Assembly (NCBI GenBank): GCA_002506755.1
Contig: DAYD01000013.1
Coordinates: forward strand, 109,625-173,624
From: Euryarchaeota archaeon UBA462
GTDB taxonomy: Archaea; Thermoplasmatota; Poseidoniia; Poseidoniales; Thalassarchaeaceae
Reading direction: 5' to 3'
DNA length: 64,000 bases
Shown here: positions 44,150 to 52,064 of the stretch, one piece after another
Layout: each line of letters starts with the position of its first letter
How positions within the stretch are numbered: position 1 is the first letter of the stretch
Program-made: the position numbers and the translations under genes
Notes under the pieces: model-generated
Database searches by the model: none
What the model was told of the DNA's origin: nothing
The model's input: the letters and a program-made list of their open reading frames with translations, nothing else

Positions 44150-45231
44150 AAAATGGAGAGATGAAAATGAGCGAAACACAACAAGCAGAAGGGATGAGAA
44201 CAGCCAACAAGGGAGGGCATGATGCTGCATTGGCAAAAAAGGCCCAGGAAGCTCGTGGGTCTAGTAAGATCGACGAAGTACTCTCGGCGACAGGTGCCAT
44301 GGGACAAGCAATAAGCACAGAAGTCCAGAAAGTCATCATCGGAAAGTCACATGTGATAGACAACGTCATGGTCAACATTCTATCAAATGGAAACTTACTA
44401 TTCGAAGACTTTCCCGGTCTTGCAAAGACACTGATGACCAATACCTTTGCTGATGCACTCGGCTGTGACTTCAAGAGAGTCCAATTCACACCTGACCTTC
44501 TTCCAGCAGATATAACCGGGACAAATATCTATGATGCCAAGAAGGGAGAATTCACATTCAAGCCAGGTCCGATATTCTGTAACCTGCTCCTTTCTGACGA
44601 GATTAACAGAGCCCCTCCCAAGACCCAAGCGGCTCTTCTTGAGGCTATGCAGGAGAAGCAAGTCACCATAGGTGTAGTGACTCACAAGTTACCTGCCCCT
44701 TTCCTGACTATGGCTACTCAAAATCCTGTGGAGCAGGAAGGAACCTACCCTCTCCCCGAAGCACAACTTGACAGATTCATGATGAAGATGATGGTCGGAT
44801 ACCCTGACAGAGCAGACGAGAATGAAATACTACAGAGAAGAATTGACAGAAAGAAAGACGACGTGGATGTCAACAGTATCACCGACCCTGCAATCGTAGT
44901 TAAGATGCAGAATTCGTGTGAGGAAGTTTACGTGGATAGATCAGTAAGGGAATACATGGTAGATATCGTCGCTAGAACCAGGGAAGATCCTAGAGTTCTG
45001 GTTGGATCATCGCCCAGAGGGTCACAGGCACTTCTGAAGACGAGTAGAGCCGTCGCAGCGATGCGGGGTAGGGATTTCGTTACTCCGGATGATGTAAAGT
45101 CAATCGCAGAGTTGGCCGTAGCCCATAGAATAATTCTAAAACCTGAGCATCAGATTAAGGGACTAGAAAGCGGAGAGATAATTCGAGATATCCTCCATGG
45201 AAAGAATGCGGCAAACGTTCCAACTGTTTGA
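44146..45231 (+). CDS. MoxR-family AAA+ ATPase
   Basis: Up to 361 aa. The Walker A loop is a MoxR variant (EDFPGLAKTLM), Walker B is LLLSDEINRAPPKTQAALLEAMQE, and sensor 1 is ATQNPVEQEGTYPLPEAQLDRF. The C-terminal lid domain contains GSSPRGSQALLK. MoxR ATPases act as chaperones that load cofactors or remodel partner proteins, usually with a VWA/DUF58 protein such as the one encoded next. The N-terminal ~45 residues are an extra Lys/Ala-rich stretch. ATG 44167 follows TGGAGAG and may be the true start. Confidence 0.92.
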   Translation: MKNGEMKMSETQQAEGMRTANKGGHDAALAKKAQEARGSSKIDEVLSATGAMGQAISTEVQKVIIGKSHVIDNVMVNILSNGNLLFEDFPGLAKTLMTNTFADALGCDFKRVQFTPDLLPADITGTNIYDAKKGEFTFKPGPIFCNLLLSDEINRAPPKTQAALLEAMQEKQVTIGVVTHKLPAPFLTMATQNPVEQEGTYPLPEAQLDRFMMKMMVGYPDRADENEILQRRIDRKKDDVDVNSITDPAIVVKMQNSCEEVYVDRSVREYMVDIVARTREDPRVLVGSSPRGSQALLKTSRAVAAMRGRDFVTPDDVKSIAELAVAHRIILKPEHQIKGLESGEIIRDILHGKNAANVPTV

Positions 45232-45250
45232 GTGATTCTGAGGTGGGATA

Positions 45251-46570
45251 GTGGCCTGGAGCCGAAAATCAGCCATGTTCGCCTCCCTATCGGTAGCGAT
45301 GTACTTGCTAGGTCTAGTTCTGAGAAACCAACAATTAGTTACAGTTGCCGTAGTCCTTCTATCATTCCTTACCTGGGCCGCTCTGAGAACTGCACACGGG
45401 GATGTCGCTTCCACAGGTAGACGTTCGGAGGATGCAGCCTTCGACGAGGGCGTTCAGCTTCAGAGTATTGTAGCAATGAGAAAAACGTCTTCGTCTAGAG
45501 TTTTCGAGGATGGCGAAATCGAAGTAACGCTCAGAATTCAGAACAACTCGAACACTGCCAAGGTAGTGGAACTCAGAGATAGAGTTCCCGAAGTAATGAG
45601 AATAAAGAAAGGGGCAAACTACGTTCTAATGGAAATAGGACCGAAGAGGGAGACGATGATATCCTACACAATTGAGACTCCTTTGAGGGGTTTTTATTCG
45701 ATTGGTCCAGTATGCATCAGGGTACAAGATGAGCTAGGACTTTTCCATAATGAAAAAGAAATCCAATTATATGACGATTTTCTCGTATTCCCAAAGATGG
45801 AAGATATCAAGGACGCTATGATTAAGAGTAGAGTTCCAAAGATTTTCACGGGCGCAGTCAATATCAGAAATCCAGGAGAGGGATCAAACTTCTACAACCT
45901 GAGGGAGTACCTCCCGGGGGATCCAATGAGGAAAATAAACTGGCAGGCAACTGCAAGGCAAGATGGGAAAATGATGGTGAATGAGTTCGAAAGGGATGCT
46001 GTCAGCGATGTCATCATTATTGTAGATAGCAGAGCGGTTAGTGAGACAGGACCAGTTAGTAGGAATTCGTTGGTTTATAGCACTAGAGCGGCAGCTAGCC
46101 TTACTCAATATTTCTTGTCCAGAAGAGACTCGGTAGGTGTCGTAGTTTATGGTGACGAGATAGTGTCTGTTGACAGAGACACTGGAAAAAAGCAACTATA
46201 CATCATCCTGACGAAGCTTGCCGGTGCAATGGCAAAGGGAAACACTCCGCTCAAGATCGTAACAAATAGAATAATGCCACACATCCACAGGGGGAGTCCA
46301 ATCATCATTCTCTCGCCTCTGGAGGATGACCCCACAATAGTAGACGCAGTAAGGGATCTTAGAGCTAGAAGCTTTGAGGTGACGGTACTTTCTCCAAGCA
46401 GCTTAGAGTTCGAGTTTGATGCGAGGAGGATAGACAGAACCGGTTATGAGGTCCTCAAGACGGAAAGAGACATCTTGATGACAGAATTAAGAGGGCTTGG
46501 AGCATATGTAATGGATTGGGAACCTGACATGCTTCTATTTACCGCACTAGCAGGCGCAAGAGGATTCTGA
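45251..46570 (+). CDS. DUF58 (VWA-like) membrane protein
   Basis: 439 aa. Two N-terminal helices (residues ~5-22 and 27-44) anchor it. A beta-rich extracellular-type stretch follows, then the DUF58 signature NLREYLPGDPMRKINWQATA and a von Willebrand A-like fold with a VIIIVDSRAVSE strand in place of a full MIDAS. It is the usual partner of MoxR ATPases. GTG start after GAGGTGGG; 19 bp after the MoxR gene. Confidence 0.88.
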   Translation: MAWSRKSAMFASLSVAMYLLGLVLRNQQLVTVAVVLLSFLTWAALRTAHGDVASTGRRSEDAAFDEGVQLQSIVAMRKTSSSRVFEDGEIEVTLRIQNNSNTAKVVELRDRVPEVMRIKKGANYVLMEIGPKRETMISYTIETPLRGFYSIGPVCIRVQDELGLFHNEKEIQLYDDFLVFPKMEDIKDAMIKSRVPKIFTGAVNIRNPGEGSNFYNLREYLPGDPMRKINWQATARQDGKMMVNEFERDAVSDVIIIVDSRAVSETGPVSRNSLVYSTRAAASLTQYFLSRRDSVGVVVYGDEIVSVDRDTGKKQLYIILTKLAGAMAKGNTPLKIVTNRIMPHIHRGSPIIILSPLEDDPTIVDAVRDLRARSFEVTVLSPSSLEFEFDARRIDRTGYEVLKTERDILMTELRGLGAYVMDWEPDMLLFTALAGARGF

Positions 46571-46579
46571 GGTGAAGAT

Positions 46580-47512
46580 ATGGTTGAGAAGGAAGGGCAG
46601 AAGGGGCCAGTAGATACCTCGCACCTCTATGACGGAAAGGTAGTCCGGTCATCTGCTCCGAGCAGAAAGAAGGCTGCTGGAACCATAAAGAACGATACTG
46701 GAATTCCAGAGGACGCAGTACCCGAAGTGACGATCCCCTCCTGGGTTGAGACAATCTTCGGAGGCCCACTGTTGGTAAACAGAGAGTTCGTTTCGCCGAA
46801 CAAGATGGTCCTAACGCTTCAGATGTGGGCATCAGCATCACTCCTGATACTATGCTTCCTAACATTCATGCTAACGCCGGTTTCTGGTACAGCTTGGTTC
46901 ACATTGTCCAACGTCATTGGCATCGGGATCCTAGGAGTAGGAATTCACCTGTTTCTAATCATAATTGGTCTAGTAGGGGGATTTTACGGCATTTATCAGA
47001 GAGATCAGCGAGCTATATTGGCATCCTACATCTCTCTGATAATTGTCACAATCAGGTTCGCTGGCAGCAAGGTTGAGTTCGGGCTCAGCTTCTTGCCTGA
47101 GAGTGAGGCCCTACAGAAGCTTCTGCTCATCCTATATGCCGTCTCCTTAGTGGTTTACATGGAAATTTCTAGCGGAGTGATTAGGTTCTCGATGCTCGAT
47201 ACGTCAATAAGAACAGGTGAGGTATACGTAATGAACGTCAACAGTATATCTAGCAAATATAGGAAGGCACTAGGATATACCCCTGCAGTGGCAGCAATAG
47301 TCGCTATGATTACACTCTTCATCAATGTAATAGTTCCTCTGTTCGTGGGAATTCTGGATCCAGTTGCAGCAAACAGGCTGGAGGAGAGTGTTGAGCTGAC
47401 TAGCGTCTATGGGGTAGCGCTTGGAACCATACTCGTTTTCATCATAATAGCATCTATGTTTGCAGTCAACGTGCCGTTTAGAATACAACAGTACTTGGAG
47501 AATAGGAATTAG
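46580..47512 (+). CDS. Multi-span membrane protein of the MoxR operon
   Basis: 310 aa. A polar cytosolic N-terminus of ~75 residues is followed by roughly seven hydrophobic segments. No family recognised. It follows the DUF58 gene by 9 bp with GAGGTGA before its ATG, the same ribosome-site style as its neighbours, so it is the fourth member of the operon. A structural or channel role in the same envelope complex is a guess. Confidence 0.7.
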   Translation: MVEKEGQKGPVDTSHLYDGKVVRSSAPSRKKAAGTIKNDTGIPEDAVPEVTIPSWVETIFGGPLLVNREFVSPNKMVLTLQMWASASLLILCFLTFMLTPVSGTAWFTLSNVIGIGILGVGIHLFLIIIGLVGGFYGIYQRDQRAILASYISLIIVTIRFAGSKVEFGLSFLPESEALQKLLLILYAVSLVVYMEISSGVIRFSMLDTSIRTGEVYVMNVNSISSKYRKALGYTPAVAAIVAMITLFINVIVPLFVGILDPVAANRLEESVELTSVYGVALGTILVFIIIASMFAVNVPFRIQQYLENRN

Positions 47513-48603
47513 CTTTCCAGATGACCCCCTATAATGCCTAGGTCACACATCACTAGCATTGCCACTGCTTCAACTACCGGAACTGCCCTTGGTCCAATTA
47601 CAGGATCATGTCGGCCACCTACCCTGAGCTCCTTCCTTTCGTTACTTGGTAGGTGGAGGGTGAATTGCTCCCTAGGGATGCTACTTGGTGGCTTGAAATG
47701 GACAAGTACCCTGATTGGAGCACCAGTAGATCTCCCTCCGAGGGCACCATCCGCATCTCCAGTTTCAGCTCCCTCTAGTATTGGGGCCTCTTCTCCTGGT
47801 AGCCACATGTCGTTACTCTCCGAGCCCTTCATCTCAGAAGATCTGACTCCGTCGGAGAACTCAATTGCTCTGGCTCCGGGTATCGCCATAAGACCTCGAG
47901 AGAGAGAAGGCTCTATTCCATCAAACCAAGGGTCTCCTACTCCGATTGGGACCCCTTCGATTATCAGCTCCACAACAGAGCCCAACGAATCTCCCTCTTT
48001 CCTGGTTTGATCTATGAAATCTAACATTCGAATAGCTGCCTCCGGATCTCTGCAATTTAATTTGGCCATCACCGACCCTTCTTCTAGAGATTTGACTCTG
48101 TCTAGTTGCATGAGTGGTTTTGCCGAAATATCACCGACGCGACTGAGATGTGCGCAACAAGACCAGCCTGATTTGTTCAAGATAGCTCTAACTTGACTTC
48201 CTGCCGCTACTAGTCCTAGAGTAAGCCTAGCTGACTGGGAACCGCCTCCTCTTGGATCAAAGGAACCTTCTGACCATATCGACTCAACCATGTCCGCGTG
48301 ACCAGGACGAGGGTGGTCTGGTAGGAATCTGTAATCAGAAGATCGTGCATTTGAATTTCGAGCAATCAAAACGATTGGCCACCCCGTAGCTTTTCCCTGA
48401 TATACTCCGGAGAGTATTTCACAGTCATCAGACTCAGATCTTGGCGAAACACCCTTCCTTCCTGGCTTCCTCAAATTCAAATCCTCAGATAGTGCCTCAG
48501 GATCAATTTTCGTTCCTGGAGGTATTCCTTCCACTAGAGCTCCAACACATCTCCCGTGACTCTCCCCAAATAGAGTGACTCTCAAATCATCTCCTAATCT
48601 CAT
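47509..48603 (-). CDS. aroC: Chorismate synthase
   Basis: FMN-dependent last step of the shikimate pathway (EPSP to chorismate). The signature regions GESHGRCVGALVEGIPPG, RPGHAD, DPRGGGSQSAR and GGRHDP are visible in about 364 aa. ATG 48603 overlaps the shikimate kinase stop by ATGA and gives the family start MRLGDDLRV; the frame opens two codons earlier. Last gene of the operon and convergent with the MoxR operon. Its reduced FMN need links it loosely to the flavin operon in this window. Confidence 0.95.
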   Translation of the reverse strand: MRLGDDLRVTLFGESHGRCVGALVEGIPPGTKIDPEALSEDLNLRKPGRKGVSPRSESDDCEILSGVYQGKATGWPIVLIARNSNARSSDYRFLPDHPRPGHADMVESIWSEGSFDPRGGGSQSARLTLGLVAAGSQVRAILNKSGWSCCAHLSRVGDISAKPLMQLDRVKSLEEGSVMAKLNCRDPEAAIRMLDFIDQTRKEGDSLGSVVELIIEGVPIGVGDPWFDGIEPSLSRGLMAIPGARAIEFSDGVRSSEMKGSESNDMWLPGEEAPILEGAETGDADGALGGRSTGAPIRVLVHFKPPSSIPREQFTLHLPSNERKELRVGGRHDPVIGPRAVPVVEAVAMLVMCDLGIIGGHLES

Positions 48604-49469
48604 TCCCAACCGATCGCCTCCTCCTCCTCCAAAACGCTAGATCGAGATAGTCTAGTGGATATCGCCTCCAGACCCATATCATGAATTTTGTCTCTTAGCA
48701 TGTTTTTATTTTCTTTATGACAAAGTACAGAGATGCACGGTCCAGAACCGGTTATCCCTGAAGCAACTGCTCCTGATGCTATCAGCAAATTGCTGATTCT
48801 GAGAGCTAAATGATCATTGGTTGCTGCTGCGACTGCGATACCATTTGAGGAAAGAGAGTCTATCGGAGATCCTGACATTACTGAGGCCAATGACCTTTCG
48901 AAAATTGGTCTTTGGAGGCGGAAAGAATCCTCTGCAATTATTGCCCTCCTCCTTCCCCTTAATATGATAATTACGCAGTAATCTTCTTCGATCTCCCCTT
49001 CCAGAATTATTGAATCAGAGGAACTAAGTGTCGGATCGACTAATTTCCAACCCCTTTGTAACGAAGCCCAAGTATCGTCCATGCTACCCGTGACAGTGCA
49101 TTTTGCAATTCTTTGAGCTGCAACAGATAAATCGGCAATATCCGGATCAGATAGGCCTGTCCACGATCCATTGTTTAGTGCCCGAAAAGCCGCATTAGCT
49201 AAAGCCGAACTAGACTTCAGCCCTTGTCCAATCGGCAAATCACTACTTATGACCCAACCAAATTCCTCAGGAAGTGGAAACCCTTCCGATCTCCAGCATT
49301 TTTCAACTGCACCCAGTAAACCATGACGATCGTCAGATATTGTCGTCTCTTTGTCAACTAAGGTTACTTCTGTCGATAGCTCAATTCCGATAGAACAGCC
49401 CTTACCAAGGCCAAGAGAGTGAAGGATTGAGATGGCTCCATTCGCTGTTCCCTTTCCGAGCACCTTCAT
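48600..49469 (-). CDS. aroK: Shikimate kinase, archaeal GHMP type
   Basis: 289 aa. Archaea use a GHMP-superfamily shikimate kinase unrelated to bacterial AroK. It shows GKGTANGAISILHSLGLGKG at the start, the ATP loop SDLPIGQGLKSSSALANAA, GSMDDTWASLQ, and the glycine loop ITGSGPCISVL. The context within the aromatic operon makes shikimate the clear substrate. ATGA overlaps on both sides imply coupled translation. Confidence 0.93.
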   Translation of the reverse strand: MKVLGKGTANGAISILHSLGLGKGCSIGIELSTEVTLVDKETTISDDRHGLLGAVEKCWRSEGFPLPEEFGWVISSDLPIGQGLKSSSALANAAFRALNNGSWTGLSDPDIADLSVAAQRIAKCTVTGSMDDTWASLQRGWKLVDPTLSSSDSIILEGEIEEDYCVIIILRGRRRAIIAEDSFRLQRPIFERSLASVMSGSPIDSLSSNGIAVAAATNDHLALRISNLLIASGAVASGITGSGPCISVLCHKENKNMLRDKIHDMGLEAISTRLSRSSVLEEEEAIGWE

Positions 49470-50401
49470 TTCTCGATCACCTTCCCCTCAACCGCGATAC
49501 CAGTGTGTCTAAACCTAGTATCGGAAATCACTGCTATCCTGTCTCCAGTTTGAATCTCAGTGATTGAAACCAATTTTCCTTTCGGCGATACCAGTCTAAC
49601 GGTCTCCGCCTGTTGCAGCACGATCTGCCCTTCCAAATCTTCCTTGGAGTATCTCAGCAAAACCATCGGCCTGTTTTCGATCTTCAATCTTCCAATTCTT
49701 GCAATATCACAAATTCCATCTTCAGAGACCACAGCTACTTCATCTCCTGAATTCAATTCACTCAGATACTTCGTGCTGCCATCGGACATTAGTATGTAGG
49801 AATGGACAGAACCGGCGTTGACTCTGAAAGGTCTAGTTGGGACGTACTCGGACTCCACTGTTTCGCCGTGAATTAGGCAAAGCATGCTGGAAATAGAGCC
49901 TATAGCCATCCCTTGGCCGGTATTCAATCTCTTAGTGAGGTCGACGCATACTCTCTCTCCCATTCCACAGGTTTCTATTCCAGATACCTCTGAATCGGTG
50001 AAAGAAACCTCTGCAAGTTTAGGCTCTTGTTGAAGACTCAATCTCTCCGCCGCGATCTTTTCTGCCTCGGATATTAACCCACTCGGAACTAGAACCGCAT
50101 CAGCCCCAATTCCAAGAGCATAGGAAACGCCATTGAGATCAATTTCCTCGGCTATTGCTATAGCAATCCGGGTACCAGTACCTCTAGAAGAGGCTACTAA
50201 ATTCTCCAATGGAATCATAGACCAGTCTGGACACCTAATCAGTATCCATGGGACTAGTCCAATCATCGACATAGCTTCGTCCTGAGTGGCCCTGTCATCG
50301 ATAAGTATCTCAGAAACGTCGCTAGAACTTCCATACCACCGCCTACTTATTTTCTCGGACTCAGAGTCCCCTTGTTGGGTGCTATCCAGCCAAACCTGCA
50401 T
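49466..50401 (-). CDS. aroB': 3-dehydroquinate synthase II (archaeal AroB')
   Basis: 311-aa enzyme that converts the ADTH synthase product to dehydroquinate by oxidative deamination with NAD+. Family motifs include ALGIGADAVLVPSG, the GMGERVCVDL segment, GQGMAIGSISSMLCLIHGE and RPFRVNAGSVHSYI. It replaces the bacterial DAHP/AroB route. It lies between ADTH synthase and shikimate kinase; dehydroquinate dehydratase and shikimate dehydrogenase are not in the window. Confidence 0.93.
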   Translation of the reverse strand: MQVWLDSTQQGDSESEKISRRWYGSSSDVSEILIDDRATQDEAMSMIGLVPWILIRCPDWSMIPLENLVASSRGTGTRIAIAIAEEIDLNGVSYALGIGADAVLVPSGLISEAEKIAAERLSLQQEPKLAEVSFTDSEVSGIETCGMGERVCVDLTKRLNTGQGMAIGSISSMLCLIHGETVESEYVPTRPFRVNAGSVHSYILMSDGSTKYLSELNSGDEVAVVSEDGICDIARIGRLKIENRPMVLLRYSKEDLEGQIVLQQAETVRLVSPKGKLVSITEIQTGDRIAVISDTRFRHTGIAVEGKVIEK

Positions 50402-50405
50402 TTTA

Positions 50406-51200
50406 TCACCCTAGATACTTCAAAGCTTCATCAGAATTGACACCATCATGGACCATAGCCCGAAGCGCCTTAATCCTGGATACCGGTTTTTCTGAACCGA
50501 AAACATGTCTTCCTATGCATACACCAGCACCTCCCGCAATCAGAGATTGCTCAACGATTTTGAGAATATCCAGAAAATCCCTATCTCTGGCCCCTCCGGA
50601 AACAAGAACGGGAATCGGTACAGAAGAGGTGACTATTCTGAAAGATTCTATTGAGCCCGGCCAAGGCACTTTTACAACATTGCAGCCCATTTCCCAAGCA
50701 AGCCTAGCTGCATGAGCCACGCCACCAGTAATGTCGGACTCTTCCAAGTGTAGATTCTCACCTCGGGGGTAGAACATACCTAGAACCGGTATCTCAGCAA
50801 CAACAGATTCGGTTGTTATAGAAGATATTCTGCGAATCATCTCCGGTTCTGCGCGATCTCCCAAATTGACTTGAGCAGAAATTGCAATAGCTCCCCTGGA
50901 TATGCTTTCAGTGGCATTAGCAACTAAGATTTTGTCTTGTGAACGATTCCCCCCGTGAACGGTTGATACCGAGGCATGACATACAAATCCGCTCCAGCCT
51001 GTTCTTTTGGAATGATAGCTCACTGCACCTTTGTGCAATATTATCGCGTCTGCACCTCCTTCAATTGCTGAGTCCACCGATGAATCCGGGTCGACCAAGC
51101 CTCTCTCGGGAAAAGCTGAGGAACTATGGTCCATAGGCACCCAGACCCCTTTGCCACCTGGTAGTAAGGTCTCTAGCCTGCTCGCAAGAATATCGGCCAT
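50406..51200 (-). CDS. aroA': ADTH synthase (2-amino-3,7-dideoxy-D-threo-hept-6-ulosonate synthase)
   Basis: 264-aa class I aldolase-family barrel that begins the archaeal aromatic pathway. Motifs are VWVPMDHSSSAFPERGL, the GADAIILHKG strand, GCNVVKVPWPGS with the Schiff-base Lys, VSGGARD and GAGVCIGRHVFG. Fructose-bisphosphate aldolase is the closest alternative, but its position as first gene before dehydroquinate synthase II favours ADTH synthase. Confidence 0.9.
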   Translation of the reverse strand: MADILASRLETLLPGGKGVWVPMDHSSSAFPERGLVDPDSSVDSAIEGGADAIILHKGAVSYHSKRTGWSGFVCHASVSTVHGGNRSQDKILVANATESISRGAIAISAQVNLGDRAEPEMIRRISSITTESVVAEIPVLGMFYPRGENLHLEESDITGGVAHAARLAWEMGCNVVKVPWPGSIESFRIVTSSVPIPVLVSGGARDRDFLDILKIVEQSLIAGGAGVCIGRHVFGSEKPVSRIKALRAMVHDGVNSDEALKYLG

Positions 51201-51272
51201 AAGGGTCCCTCTGCGGTTCTTACTTGAAAGGTCTCGTTTCCAATTTTTTGAAATTTTCTTGAAAAAGGCAGT

Positions 51273-52061
51273 TTAGAGTTCTAGATCCACGATCACCGGG
51301 GCATGATCTGAAACCACTAGTCCTCCTTCTCTCATAATTTCAGCAGATTTCATCATGGGCAGAGCTGCTTTGTTTGCCAGGATATAGTCAATCCTCCAAC
51401 CCCTATCTCTCTCTCTAGCTCTCCTGAAATTTGACCACCAAGAGTAGGGTCCCTTCATCTGGCCAACATGTATCCTAAGTAGGTCGTTCCATCCCGCTGA
51501 AAGCATCCTATCAAACCACTCCCTCTCATGCTCTAGAAAACCCGAAGTTCTCCTATTTCCAATCGGATCCCAAATATCGTCCTCGGTATGAGCTATGTTT
51601 AGATCCCCACAAAGGAGTGCGGGATCGTCTGAATCCAAGAATTGGCCACTCCAAACCAGCATATCCTCTAACCACTGGTCCTTGTATTGTTGCCTTTCCA
51701 TTCTGGAAGAACCGTTGGGGAGGTAAATATTGACGCATGATAGATTTCCGTGTTTTGTCACTAGAACTCTCCCCTCGGGGTCTCTGGTCTCATCTAGTTC
51801 CGTGTCTATCCCCCTACTAATTTCCTCCATCCCTATCCTGGAACAAGACATAACACCCGAATATCCCTTTTTTTGAGCAGGATGCCAAATCACTTCGTAG
51901 CCTTCTGGCTCAGACCACTCCTTGGGCATTTGTTCGGGTAATGCTCTAACCTCTTGAAACAACATCACATCAGCATCAATTTTCTTAATGAAATCCTCCA
52001 ACCCCTTTCTATGGGCTGCTCGGATGCCATTCAGATTCCAAGTTACGACTCGCACGGTCAT
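51273..52061 (-). CDS. xth: Exodeoxyribonuclease III / AP endonuclease
   Basis: 262-aa endonuclease/exonuclease/phosphatase-fold DNA repair enzyme that cuts at abasic sites. The full set of catalytic motifs is visible: TWNLNGIRAAHRKG, LFQEVRA, VNIYLPNG, LLCGDLNIAHTEDDIWDP, RIDYILAN and VSDHAPV. Normal length. It ends the minus-strand run and follows the ABC permease by 3 bp, possibly by read-through. Confidence 0.94.
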   Translation of the reverse strand: MTVRVVTWNLNGIRAAHRKGLEDFIKKIDADVMLFQEVRALPEQMPKEWSEPEGYEVIWHPAQKKGYSGVMSCSRIGMEEISRGIDTELDETRDPEGRVLVTKHGNLSCVNIYLPNGSSRMERQQYKDQWLEDMLVWSGQFLDSDDPALLCGDLNIAHTEDDIWDPIGNRRTSGFLEHEREWFDRMLSAGWNDLLRIHVGQMKGPYSWWSNFRRARERDRGWRIDYILANKAALPMMKSAEIMREGGLVVSDHAPVIVDLEL

Positions 52062-52064
52062 GCG

